Assembly: GCA_914767715.1 (NCBI GenBank)
Contig: OU612070.1
Location: 21,318,025 to 21,382,024, forward strand
Length of the DNA stretch: 64,000 nucleotides
Source of the DNA: Membranipora membranacea
Lineage: Eukaryota > Bryozoa > Gymnolaemata > Cheilostomatida > Membraniporidae
Reading direction: 5' to 3'
The translations under genes were made by a program, and so were the position numbers. Numbering within the stretch: the first letter of the stretch is position 1; each line of letters opens with the position of its first letter. The notes below the pieces were generated by a model. The model worked only from the letters and a program-made list of their open reading frames with translations, made no database searches and had not been told where the DNA came from. Below, one piece after another: positions 38,474 through 49,462 of this stretch.

Positions 38474-39173
38474 CTGTAGCAACAAAATTGAAGAGAACAT
38501 AGTTTAATTGATAATAACAACCAATGTCACACAAGCGACACGCCAGCAACACGCCGAATTAATTATATTAAAAATACCAATGTGAGGGTGAAAGGGTCAT
38601 TCTTGTGATTAATTCTTTCCTTCAACAGTTTTCTTGGAATTCACTGTAACCTACACCCTAAGTTCTTGGAAATCTTTGGCACTCAATATAAAGTGCTGTG
38701 CAATGTTATGGGATGATTCCGCAGAACACTATGAGTTTGTAAAAGAAATAATGATGGGTAAATATTACCTAGCCGTACTCTTCGCCAGTCAAATCCTGTG
38801 CGAAAAGGAAAAATATTTCCTTCTGCAAATACTTTATCCCTCTGTAATAAATGAGGAGGTAGACTGGCTAATGATTACTTTGTAATTTGATGCTGGACAG
38901 GCTTGAGTTCTAGGGGTCCCTGAGACCTGAACCCAGTTTGATCCGAGTTACCTCGGTCAGCCCCTTCTCAAAGACAAGACATGCTGAGCAATTGAAGATC
39001 ACATCAGCATGAATCTGACTCTAGCTCTTCCGCCCGATTACATTCATTGGACGATCAGTGCTGTATCCCTTAGTTTCCAAGTGGTAGGGCCAGGCAAAGA
39101 AGAAAAGTCAACAACCGCTGACAATAACGGGCCGACCTTGCACGACATGGTCATACTCGTTCAGGGTATAATG

Positions 39174-39399
39174 CAGGCACGCAGTTTCAGGGGAGGCAGG
39201 GAGGCAATGGCTCCCCTAGAAAGCTAAATATAGTGGTCTCAAACACTATACTTGAATAATCCATGTTTGAATCAGCTCCTCTGGGATTCCCATTTGCTTA
39301 TTATATGCCTAAAATTACTCGGGAAAGAGCTTCCTTGTGATGCTTCTGACGCGTCTCTGACTTTTGCCTCCCCTACCTTTTTTTCTAAACTACGCCCTG
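39174..39399. mobile_element. About 230-bp CAGGG...GGGGAGGC element, copy 1 (arm A)
   Basis: Inverted ends contain CAGG, GTAGTTT/GCAGTTT and GGGGAGGC blocks; internal marks are ATTGAATAATCCATGT-like and AATCAGCTCCTCTGG-like segments. Further copies are at 40822-41058, 47577-47834 and 50124-50361. The copy in arm B at the same site (47577) lies in the opposite orientation. Confidence 0.75.
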
Positions 39400-40341
39400 T
39401 ATACTAATAAAGATCTTCTATAGGTTCAATCAACTCATGCAGCTGCATCCGCTGCTGGATTTTAAATTTCTGTATTTTTTTTTATTTTAAAATGCAAAAA
39501 ACAACAATTCACTGAAACTTGGCATATTAGCTCATTGCCACATTCTCAAATATGGATAAAACCAAATATATTATGATGACACTTTATTCTAGATATGGAT
39601 GTGGTACATTAATATTATTGCAGTCCCACAAAAAATGGATAAATCCAACCCTACACAGCTTGGTTCAGATATCAACGTCCCAACGTATACTACAAAATCT
39701 TCTCACAACTCCAGTGATTTAGAAATGAAATTTCCCCATTACATAATGATGAAAAACCGGAATTTAGTACTCTAGTGTAGTTGAACTTGAGCCAAATTGT
39801 TACAAAGTCTGTAGCCCTGCTGGGGAAAACTCCTGGTTTCTCTCTGTATTGTGACACTACTAAATTCTTTGACTATGAAGAATTCTTTATATTCATGCCA
39901 ATATTATGTGATGGATGATTATGAAATGTTTATGAGATTTTGATTTGATGATGTGTCATTTTCGATAATAAAGGAGGTAAAACAAGCGGTTTTGATGGTA
40001 CAATATCATATGATAGGCTTCGAATGATACATTATGAAAGGTATACGATGACTTTTTACATAACACTCCTAAATGAAGAGGCCATTTCCTAGAACTCATA
40101 ACGCCAATAATTATTCAGTATTTATTTATGTTTTGCCTCATTATTTATGATTAGCCATTGAACTTATGATATGGAAATACAAACCACACAGTCTGCGTGA
40201 CACTCAATTCAAAATCAATTGTATTTGAAAAATGATAATACATTCTTGGCCTTGAATATCAACAACACTAAAGGCATCCGGAAGAGAAGGCGTTTACATA
40301 GAGGGAAACAACCTATTATGAGTGAAAGTCAGTTGTCTAAG

Positions 40342-40375
40342 CAAAGAACTCCCTCTTCGAAGAGGGAGTTCATTG
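40342..40375. mobile_element. 34-bp palindromic element, empty site known from arm B
   Basis: CAAAGAACTCCCTCTTCGAA is followed by its near-perfect inverted copy. The direct repeat GTCTAAG is at 40335-40341 and 40376-40382. At the matching place in arm B (about 49655) the sequence reads CAGTCGTCCAGGTCAGGACG, with neither palindrome nor duplication. Confidence 0.8.
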
Positions 40376-40821
40376 GTCTAAGTCAGGACGTTCAACTGAA
40401 CAAACTTTTAACCTCAACAAATACTTACGCCCATCAAAATTGGAAAACTGCCATTTATCTACTCTGACTTCTTCAATAGAATTTTTGCATTTTTCAAACA
40501 ATTATCAAGCTGTCAATCGCAAATATATAATATTACAACCTGCGTACGAAGCTGTGACATCCCTGCGTTATCATTTCCAATGCACTATCAGATTTCTGTC
40601 ATAATGCCTGTTTCTAGAATTTTTCCCCTAAACTGACCTTAACACAAGGCAATAGATGGCTAGACAATTCCAAAACTCTGAATTGAGGTTTGAACACTCA
40701 ACATTGTAACCGCTTTTCTGTCCTCTGACTCATACTTAAATTTACATCTCTTTCAAAAAAGCACTCTGAGTAAGCATTGCAACTAAAGTGGTTTGTTATT
40801 GTCAGGGTTTTTGTTCCTCCC

Positions 40822-41058
40822 CAGGCCTGTATTTCTGGGAGAGGCAGAGAGGCACTGCCTCCCCTTAAGAGGTAAATAAAGCGGCATCAAAACACTATAG
40901 TTGAATAATCCATGTGAGAATCAGCACCTCTGGAATTTCCATCTTCTATTTACATGCCTTTAGTTGCTTAGGGAGGAACTAACAGCACCCCTCCTTGTGA
41001 TGCTTCGGACTCGCTTCAGACTTTTGCCTCCCCCAACCATTTTCTCTTAACTGCCATG
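40822..41058. mobile_element. About 230-bp CAGGG...GGGAGGC element, copy 2 (arm A)
   Basis: Same family as 39174-39399 and in the same orientation as its paralogue at 50124-50361. It was therefore present before the duplication. It lies about 400 bp upstream of the sulfotransferase start. Confidence 0.75.
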
Positions 41059-41399
41059 CTCCCCTCTGTCATTGATCATGTTTGTCAGTTTTGTTCCATA
41101 AAGTGCAATAACCTCCTTATCATTGTTAAAGTTCAGGAATCCCTGGAAACTGACAAGCAAAAAACAAACCTCTGATGTTATCAAAACCTGACATGTTATG
41201 TGGCAAAAAATGTGAAAATTTGATGGCAGAGGGTTATGAAACATCAGTACTCAGTCAACCTTTGACTCCAACAACATGTGCTACTTGTTGCATCTCTCTC
41301 AGTGTTCCAAACCCAAAGTATTACCATTCACTGCTCCTTCACTTTTCATGAGCACGGAATCTGATTGGCGGAATTTATGGTAAGTTATTTTCTTTGCAG

Positions 41400-41407
41400 T
41401 ATAAAAT
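41400..41407 (+). promoter_or_regulatory. TATA box of sulfotransferase copy A
   Basis: TATAAAAT lies 72 bp before the start codon at 41479, with an inverted CCAAT motif (GATTGGCGG) at about 41361-41369. The arrangement is conserved in arm B. Confidence 0.6.
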
Positions 41408-41478
41408 TACGGGAGATACTCCTTTTAATCAGACTTGGCTCTTTGCTCTGGGAGAGAAAAATTCTGATCTACTTTATT

Positions 41479-44400
41479 ATGGTGTCAATGCTTGGAACGT
41501 CATTTCTAAAGGGTGATATTTATATCCCTAACTATGCTAACATTGAGGAGAATCTTGATAGACTACAGTCATACATCCCTCAAAGTTCAGATTACTTTCT
41601 CTGCTCTTATCCAAAATCAGGTAACACGGTAACACTGTATTCTCACATCCTCTCTCCGTGCTGGGGAAGTACAAAAAACTCTTACTATCACGTTTTTTAA
41701 ATTCTCATGAAAAATTGTGGTGGATCTCGCTTTTTGTGTTAAAAAGAATAATTATGAATTAAAAAGTTATAACAAAATAACTCCTACTAACAAAACAGGT
41801 GGGATGTGTGTTGAACTTTAATTTATTTGAAAGGTATGAAGTAAAGTTGGGCTAATGATCAAGTTGCAAGATAATCTCTAGCCTGTCTTGACAAGCTTGT
41901 CAAGACAGGCTAGATAATCTCTAGCTTGTTGTTGTTATCTTCTCTTTTTGTATGGACAGATGAGTCTCTACATTTAGGATAGATGTATTTTATCTACAAG
42001 ACATTTGCACCCGCTTGTTATTTATTCTTTTCTAGTATTTACTTTGGCTTGAAGAGAATGAATGTCTGCATGTTTTATGTTCACTTGAAAAGAATTCATC
42101 GCCAAATTTTACTATGTTTCAAATTGTTCGAAGTTGTCCGTGAACAAAAAAACTCTGTCTTATTTATTTGGCAGGTACACATTGGGTCCATGAGATTATG
42201 CACATGCTTCTAACTGGTAAAGCTGAGTATAACTCGGACCCTATGTGTAATATGGAGAGTGGCTGTTATGGACCATCGTCAGTCGATGAGAAGCAAAACC
42301 AGCCTCGAATACTGCAAACCCACCTGCCATTTCAAATGCTGCCGGAGACAATTCTGCAGCAGAAGATAGTGTATATTATGAGGAATCCTAGAGATCAGCT
42401 TGTGTCACTCTATCACCATCATCAGGGTCTCAAATGGTCTCCTACACTCACCTTCAAAGAGTTCTTCCTTCAAATGATCAGTGAGCCTGACAAAGGTATG
42501 TATAATACTTGTACTGTTTAAGCTTTGTTTTCTACAGTAATAATTATTGATTACAGTAGAAATTTGAATAGAAATAGAAATGGGTAGGTTTTGAACAAGT
42601 GCTAAAATATTGTGGATGTTGCATGATCATCGATCGTATTTTTTTAACACTTTATTGCTCATATATGTATAAAAAAGCAACACTGGATATTATAAATTTG
42701 TACCGAATCATTTGACTGTGTGATGTTAATGGATGAATTTTTTCTGCAATTTCTCAACTTTACAAAAAAAAGGGGCGAAACATGAATATTTAATATTTTA
42801 TCTGTCCTACTTTTCAGTTGAATATGGTGATTGGTTTTGTAATGCCTACAAATGGTGGCTCCGCTATCACAATGCAGAGAATGTGCTCTTCCTATTCTAT
42901 GAGGACTTGATATCTGTAAGTGAGGCTGTGATGTTCAATTCATAGCCAACCTATGCTCTTACACCTTTCACTTTTCTAGTGATCAAAATTTGCGATTTTG
43001 ATTATTTGGCACAGATATACATCACAATTTACTAACTGTCACCACATTAACTGGCTCATGCCTAGCTATTCATCACACTGACATCGAGATTACAGTATTA
43101 ATATGTGTATCTCTGATCACTAGAATCAAATTAGTAGCAGTACCTAACATGTACCCACCCCTTATTAATAAAAGTGAACACGGATCGTCACACCAAATTC
43201 CTTGTGATGGTACTGATGCAAAGTGAATTAATTCACTCTCTATCGATCAGAGATATACATGCACATGCAATAGTATATCATGTGATCAGTGTGGTTATTT
43301 ATAGAGTAGGAAGGTTTACATCCCTGAGCCATATTCGGCTCACATTGGGTTCAATGAAGTTCAATGACTTACAATAATTGAGAATTCAATGAATAACATA
43401 TTGACAGACCTCTTTTAATTTAACATTTCACATTGATGCTTTATTGTCAAATGTAGGTTGGTTTGTTGTTGTGTTCTGCCACCTTTGTGTCAAAATGAGT
43501 GAGAAAGTTAGAATTGATGACTTTTTAATTACAGGATCTAGAGAAAGGAATTATAAAGATAGTTGAGTTCTATCACCTAACGCATCTACCAACAGAATTC
43601 ATAAAGGAAGTGACTCATAAAACTCATATGGAACAAATGAAAACTGAAAAGCCTGTCGGTGAATGGTTCGCTCAATGGCACAAAAAGTCATTCTCAATAT
43701 GCCGTAAAGGTGAGCAGCGCATGGAATAGTATCATGTTTAGACAAACAAATGCAACACAAGAGTGTTTAGTTCTTTCACGTTGACACAGTATCAACCTTT
43801 GGGGGACTAGCCTGAAATTGATAAGATAGGAGCGACGAGAAACGGAGGTACAGACGTACTAGAACTAAAGTTGGCGTGTTGAAACTGCCATGGGCGATGA
43901 GAAAATAACATGATCAACAGAGCTGAGACTTTTAACTATACTCTTATTTAGGAAACCTCCCTATAATGCGAAGGTTTTTCAGAGCTATAGTTGCGCCTCC
44001 CCGTAATAGGTATCATATTGAAGGTCTCAGAGCACTATGACAACCTTTTGTTTAGCCTGTGGACACAGTTTAAATCACTAGCTTCACTAAAATTTAAAAA
44101 ATTTCTCAACATTTTTCAGCCACTAAGGCTGCCCCTTTTATCGCTCTTTAACATACAAAGATAAAGAGGGGATAACCTCAGTGGTTGATAAAAGTTGAGA
44201 GAGATTTCTATTTTAGTAAAGCTTATGGTTTCAACTGTGTCCATAGTCTATTCAAAAGGTTGCCGTGGTGCTCTTTAATAGACTGAGACCCTTCAATATG
44301 ATACCAAATATGGGGAGGCTCAACTATAAAAGTCGAAAGAAGCAAAATATTCACAGTTGTAGGCTGGTAGGTAGGGCATTACTGATTGACATAAGTTAGT

Positions 44401-44958
44401 TGAAGGAAGTAAAAGTAGCACTGTGAGAATTATAGTCAGAGCTCTATGTTTCATGTAAAAACATTATACCTTTACCATATACCTCACATTTAAAAAGCCC
44501 TTAATTCAGCTCTCAACAAAAATATAGCATGCAAAACTATTCAGTCTTTGCCCTGCGGCAGTAAGTTATATTAGGTAAATTCGGCCCTTGGTATCTATAT
44601 TAAATAATCATTAATCATAATCATTTTCATGGGAAAATCCATCTGAATGCAACTTGAATTCAAGTTGTCTCCCTATTACCAATGAGGAGATAATTCTAAG
44701 TTTCATTTGGCTGTTAGAAAAACCGTATACCTAATCATAAAATCTATCCAGTTGGATTTCTCTATGAAAATGATTATGATTAATGATTATTTAATATAGA
44801 TAGTAGATACCAAGGGCGTGAATTTACCTATTTATGTTATTTCCTACTTGAATATAGGTAAGAATGGAAGCTGGCTAACATACTTCACCGATGAGATGAA
44901 TCAGATGTTCAACAAGTTTGTGAGCAGAAGACGGAGAATCCAGTCAGCTACCTGTTAG
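41479..44958 (+). CDS. Cytosolic sulfotransferase, copy A (3' frameshift)
   Basis: Transfers sulfate from PAPS to hydroxyl or amine groups of small molecules in the cytosol; the substrate cannot be inferred. Exons: 41479-41620, 42175-42495, 42818-42915, 43535-43709, 44858-44958; 278 aa. Motifs: PAPS 5'-phosphosulfate loop YPKSGTHW (residues 44-51), catalytic His96 in QTHLPFQ, 3'-phosphate site RNPRD with Ser124 (116-124), and RKGKNGSW at the last junction. The final exon has one T fewer than copy B in the run after AACAAG. The frame then changes within the exon and stops at TAG 44956-44958, about 30 residues earlier than copy B. The core domain stays intact, so it might still be active. A sequencing error in the T run is possible. 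The upstream in-frame ATG at 41365 lies before the TATA box and was not chosen. Confidence 0.9.
41879..41912. mobile_element. TAGCCTGTCTTGAC palindrome, copy 2, 9-bp TSD
   Basis: A 34-bp perfect palindrome centred on AAGCTT (TAGCCTGTCTTGACAAG and its complement). The direct repeat GATAATCTC is at 41870-41878 and 41913-41921. It lies in intron 1 of sulfotransferase copy A. Confidence 0.88.
43987..44329. mobile_element. About 340-bp long inverted-repeat element in intron 4 of copy A
   Basis: Outer ends are TATAGTTGCGCCTCCCC and GGGGAGGCTCAACTATA. Inner matching blocks are TATCATATTGAAGGTCTCAG, CAACCTTTTG, GTGGACACAGTTT and TTTTATC/GATAAA. The loop is at about 44150. The matching intron of arm B (53568-54189) lacks it. 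The target duplication is unclear, perhaps TA. Confidence 0.8.
44574..44828. mobile_element. 255-bp fold-back MITE flanked by TA, intron 4 of copy A
   Basis: Ends GGTAAATTCGGCCCTTGGTA and the complement of TACCAAGGGCGTGAATTTACC; arms continue through AATAATCATTAATCATAATC. TA stands on each side (44572-44573, 44829-44830). Arm B is continuous across the point (AGTAAGTTATATTGATATTT at about 54162). The right end lies about 30 bp from the exon 5 acceptor. TA flanks suggest a mariner/Tc1-type origin (inference). Confidence 0.82.
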
Positions 44959-45102
44959 GAGTGGTCACTGACACTGACAGTCTACTGCAATCATCAAAGT
45001 CTGCGGGAAAACCCACAGCGGATAAATCCACAGCAGGAAAATCCACAGCGGGAAAATCCAAAGCGAAAAAAATCCACAGCGGGAAAGTCCGCAGCGGAGC
45101 AA
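44959..45102 (+). pseudogene. Out-of-frame remains of sulfotransferase A C-terminus with 15-bp repeats
   Basis: Sequence matching the C-terminal coding part of copy B continues past the early stop. It contains about six degenerate 15-bp units (GGGAAAATCCACAGC type), one of them 16 bp through an extra A. In copy B the matching part is in frame and has only two to three such units (GKPTA repeats). Confidence 0.7.
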
Positions 45103-45455
45103 CAGAAATAACTTACAAGTTTATCAAGTTGGCGTAATACTGAACAACCTTTTATTATTATTATTTGACCAAATATGATTTCAGACAAACAATAATTTTT
45201 ATTATTTTATTCATTCATATTCATTTTATTTTAATCAAAACATTGTGATGAGAAATATAAAACTATTTCAAACTTTCCTAACTTATTTATTTTATACTAA
45301 TAGTGATTAATTCTTGCTTCGTTTGACTTTTTATTGCTTAGTAATCTTGAACAGCAATCTCGATATGCTGGATGTTTTTCATGGTGTAGATAATTCGTGG
45401 ACCACTTGGTCTTTTTGTGCAGTCTTCAACTTATAATCGCTTAAAGTTTTGAGTA

Positions 45456-45461
45456 AATAAA
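45456..45461 (+). terminator. Polyadenylation signal candidate, sulfotransferase A
   Basis: AATAAA about 500 bp after the stop, followed by T/G-rich sequence. Placement is plausible but unproven. Confidence 0.35.
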
Positions 45462-46824
45462 ATACAGTGCCTCCTTTATATAAATACATTGAAGCTGACA
45501 ATTCCTCATGGTTAATAAGATCAAAATACATAACAGTGTGGTTGATCGACACCGCTTAGGCACGGCATTAAGTTATACCTAGGGGTTCATATACAGCGGT
45601 GATGTCTGCACACTAGAAAGGCAACCAACTTTTGATTCAAATTGTGCATTGTTTATGTATCTTCTGATATCTTCAATATGCCTGGACATGAGGTTTGTTC
45701 AAGTTTGCCTGCATTTGGAATTGCTTTCCCCCACTTTTCAATCCCAGCATATCAGTGGAAGGGGAGCAAACTCGAATGCAGGCAAACTGGATCAGACATC
45801 AGAGTCCATACATGTTTACATTACATTTCAGACCACAATTTAGATATGACAATGTACCCTTTTTCTTCATATCACCATTAGTACAGTTGAGAGCACATGA
45901 AGGGAAATAATAGCATATGAGGTCAATTAGCAGTTTGAGGTAAATCTCCAAATGATGCATATTTTGTTTAAAGATGTTTCCGTAAAAGTTTACAGAAAAC
46001 AGAGTAGTTAAAACGTTACTAGTTGACCTCTAACACACAGCTACAACCAATGATGAGTGGCAAGAGGCAACCTTTTCTTCTAAAAAAAATTCTGTAATTA
46101 GCAAGTTCAGCAAAACTAACTAGTCGGAGGATCAGAGCGATCCATTAGTAATTACAAAAAGTTGAATAAGTGAATTCAGAATGATTTATCAATAGGATCA
46201 ATAGAAGATTATTTGTGTTACAAGTTATAACTCAGAGTGAACTTATAATTCATGAGTCCTATATATGCCGCCTATATCTTCATGAGCAAAATGATTTCAA
46301 AACTTTAGTGTCGTTTTGTTACATTTGATGCCATTAAGCTTCATGTGACAATAAATAAGTGTATGAATTTAGCCAGAGTTTATTTCTCCAAGGCGAATTG
46401 AGTATAGCCTCTGCCTACAGACATAGTGATCACCAAATGTAGTAACTTGCCACCTTCATCCATGACCGCAAGCAGTGTTTAAAATATGGCAAAAACTCAC
46501 CTTCTGTAGGACTTAACCAGGGCCTTTCTTCATATATATAAATGAAGACAGGCCCTGGTCTTACAGAGATTTTACAGCTGACAGCGATCTGTGGATGATT
46601 CCTTACATACATGTGGAAGATCAACAAAACCATTCAGTAAATTGATATTTCTGGCTTCAAGGTAGAAATGCACCAGTCAGAAGGTAAAAAAAGGGGAAAA
46701 ATCAAACCAATGGAGAGCAAGTTCATTGATTAATAAAACAATAATATAGTGAGGAGTTATCGTTTTTCTTACCATGAGAGAACAACTTACCAGTGTTAGC
46801 AGACTAGACAGCTTGATTTTGCAT
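45462..46824. other. Spacer between the duplicated arms; no gene seen
   Basis: It contains a TAGATCAAG-family relic at about 45690-45793 (GTTTGCCTGCATTTGGAATT against AATGCAGGCAAACTGGATC) and a hairpin at about 46513-46567 (CCAGGGCCT and AGGCCCTGG around a TA-rich loop). Open frames at 45642-45910 overlap this element and are not called. Confidence 0.5.
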
Positions 46825-47576
46825 TTTTGCCAAATTAATTATATTTAAAATACCAATGTGAGGGTGAAAGGGTCATTATTGTGATTAATTCTTTACTTCA
46901 ACAGTCTTCTTGGAATTCACTGTGACCTTCACCCCAAGTTCTGGCCAGTTCTTGTAAATCTTTGGCTGTCAATATATAAAGTGCTGTGCAATGTTATTCG
47001 ACGATTCCGCAAATCATTATGAGTATATAAAAAAAAAGATAAGGTAATAATATTACCTAGCCATACTCTTCGCCAGACCAAGCCTGTGCAAAAAGGAGAA
47101 ATCTTTGCTTCTGCATATATTTTACCCCTCTCTAATAAATGAGGAGGTAGACTGGCTAATGATTACTCTGTAATTTGATGCTGAACAGTTGAAGATTAAA
47201 TCAGCATGAATCTTACTTTGGCTCTTCCTCCCGATGACACTCATTGGACGATCAGTGCTGTATCCATTGGTTTTCAAGTGGTAGGGCCAGGCATACAAGA
47301 AAGATCAACAACCGCTGACTACAACCGGCCGACCTTGCGAGACATGGTCATACTGTAACCTCTACACCCCAAGTTCTTGTAAATATTTGGCTCTCAATAT
47401 AAAGTGCTGTGCAACTTGGTTTGGTTGGTTGATTGGTTGGTTCAGCAGAACATTACAATCATAGATATGAAAACTGTTTTTATATCTATGATAACAATAC
47501 AGGAAAAGTCAACAGCCGCTGACTATAATGGGCTGGCCGACCTTGCGAGACATGGTCATACTTGTACATGATATAC

Positions 47577-47834
47577 CAGGGCCATAGTTAAAAAAATGAT
47601 AGGGGAGGATTAAGTCCGAGGTGAGTCCAAAGTATCACCAGGTTGGGTATTCTAAGCTCCCCCTGAGTCCTAGTGCCCAGCCTACAATATGTTTTGAAAT
47701 ATAAATAGCAAATGGAAGTTCCATATGAGCTGATTCTGACATGGAATTTATTCAATTATAGCAATTTTAGGCCACTCCATTCAGCATTCTAGCGGAGGCA
47801 GAGCGACCCTGCCTCCCCTAGAACTACGTTCCTG
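47577..47834. mobile_element. About 230-bp CAGGG...GGGGAGGC element, copy 3 (arm B, inverted)
   Basis: At the same position in arm B as 39174-39399 in arm A, but reverse-complemented; it is flanked by TATAC on both sides. The shared outer flank on the right is CCTGTATACTAATA followed by AGATCTTCTATAGGTTCAAT in both arms. Confidence 0.75.
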
Positions 47835-48198
47835 TATACTAATACAGATCTTCTATAGGTTCAATGAACTCATGCATCCTCTGCTAGATTTTAAATTTCT
47901 GTATTTTTTTGCGATTTTAAATTGCAAAAAAACAACAATTCACTGAAACTTGGCATATCAGCTCATTGCCACATTCCCAATTATGAATAAAAATATATCA
48001 TGATGACACTCTATTCTAGAAATGGATATGATGCATTAATTATATTGCAGTCCAACAAAAAATGGACAAATCCAACCCTACACTGGTTTATTCGGATATC
48101 AACGTCCCAATGTATACTACAGAGTCTTCCCATAACTCTTGTGATTTAGATATGAAAATTTCCCCATTACATAGTTCTCTCATCACAAGCTGCTGTGT

Positions 48199-48503
48199 GT
48201 GTGTATGTATGTATGTATGTATGTATGTATGTATGTATGTATGTATGTATGTATGTATGTATGTATGTATGTATGTATGTATGTATGTATGTATGTATGT
48301 ATGTATGTATGTATGTATGTATGTATGTATGTATGTATGTATGTATGTATGTATGTATGTATGTATGTATGTATGTATGTATGTATGTATGTATGTATGT
48401 ATGTATGTATGTATGTATGTATGTATGTATGTATGTATGTATGTATGTATGTATGTATGTATGTATGTATGTATGTATGTATGTATGTATGTATGTATGT
48501 ATT
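48199..48503. repeat. (GTAT)n tetranucleotide microsatellite, about 76 units
   Basis: A pure run of GTAT repeats about 305 bp long without visible interruption, preceded by a short GT run. It is part of a several-hundred-base stretch (about 48175-48800) absent from arm A. Frames running through it (MYVCMYVC... type) are artefacts. Confidence 0.97.
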
Positions 48504-49197
48504 TTATTTCACATTCTGTATCTTAGTTAGAAATATTTCAGGATGATAAAAATGAATGTGTGTTAAGAAAAATTGTTTGAGAGACGCATATAAAATGGAA
48601 AAAAGCTGTTGTTTCGCTTCACAATGCGACATCTAGGTGGTCTATACTTCGTATCTAGCCGAGAGCATCGTTTCTCCAGATTAAAATTTACTCTACTAAA
48701 CAGTGGATGTTTGTCATCTCCAGAAATCTTTAGAAAATGATTTACAGATAGTTTCAGTACCATTTCTGTTACTGTAAGCTTTTTACCATAATCTAGTGCG
48801 GTTTAACTTGCACTTTATCAGCCACATTGTTACAAAGTCTGTAGACATGCTGGGGAAAACATAGTCTTGGTCTCTCTCATGTTTGTAACACTACTAAAAC
48901 ATAGGGAAATTCTTTTACTATAAATAATTCTTTATATTCGTGCCAATATGTGATGGATGATTATTAAACGGTTATAAGATTTTTATTTGATTTTTGATAA
49001 GAAAGGAGGTAAAACATGCGGGTTTTTATTGTATTTTTATGATATGCTTCGAAGATACCGATGAAAGGTATATGATCACTTTTTACATAACATAATAACA
49101 CACCTAAATTTTGAGGACTCCCAAATTTATCCCACAACTCATAACGCCAATTATCATTCAGTATTTATTCATTTTTTGCCTCATTATTTATGATAAA

Positions 49198-49462
49198 AGT
49201 AATCACTTTTTTTTTATGTAGCTGCTCTCCAGCATCTTTACATGAATATAATGATACAGATACAGATACATATAAGATTGATGATACATGATACGACTCA
49301 TCTAATTAGCGCACCCTTGTACAATTTAAGGGTGGGCAAGCTAGGCCATTGATCGGAGAGCTCACCTTCTTCAGCAGAATGGGTAGCGACCTGACCGGGA
49401 TTCGAACCTGCAACTCTCAGATTGAGAAGCTCGAATCCTAACCACTACACCACCCTGCTTGA
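49198..49462 (-). mobile_element. tRNA-derived SINE, present only in arm B
   Basis: On the minus strand a tRNA-like head starts near 49460: A box TGGTGTAGTGGTTAG (49438-49452) and B box GGTTCGAATCC (49398-49408), 29 bases apart. It is followed by an unrelated body and a tail ending in a run of A next to AAGTGATTAC. Arm A at the matching place (about 40141-40165) runs directly from CATTATTTATGAT to the shared GAGCCATTGA-type sequence. It is not a functional tRNA gene: it has no good acceptor stem and carries a body and tail. Confidence 0.85.

Larger units (their letters stand above)
35892..38544. other. Spacer upstream of GCAT rich in palindromes
   Basis: It holds three palindromic elements listed separately (36580, 36923, 37076), an AT run near 37653-37666, and one exon-like open segment on the minus strand (38317-38473). 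No complete gene is seen. Confidence 0.5.
38545..45110 (+). repeat. Segmental duplication, arm A
   Basis: It matches arm B (about 46825-54383) from the block AATTAATTATATTAAAAATA, through several kilobases of upstream sequence, to the sulfotransferase stop region. Matching landmarks are 39009/47208, 41341/50636, 42175/51908, 42818/52558, 43535/53393 and 44858/54190. Both arms have the same orientation and are separated by about 1.7 kb. Confidence 0.9.

Noticed and set aside
39009-39227. Open frame beginning MNLTLALPPDYIHWTISAVS, resembling a macroglobulin-type segment
   Set aside because: The resemblance is limited to a few residues, the frame is interrupted by the 39174 element, and the paralogous stretch in arm B has drifted without frame conservation.
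41365-41478. Upstream in-frame start for sulfotransferase A
   Set aside because: It would begin before the TATA box and add about 38 residues not found in the family; arm B does not conserve it.
48062-48546. Open frames MYVCMYVC... through the (GTAT)n array
   Set aside because: Microsatellite artefact; no flanking coding signal.
49373-49460. Possible functional tRNA gene
   Set aside because: A and B boxes are present but the acceptor stem does not pair and a non-tRNA body with A-tail follows; a SINE explains it better.
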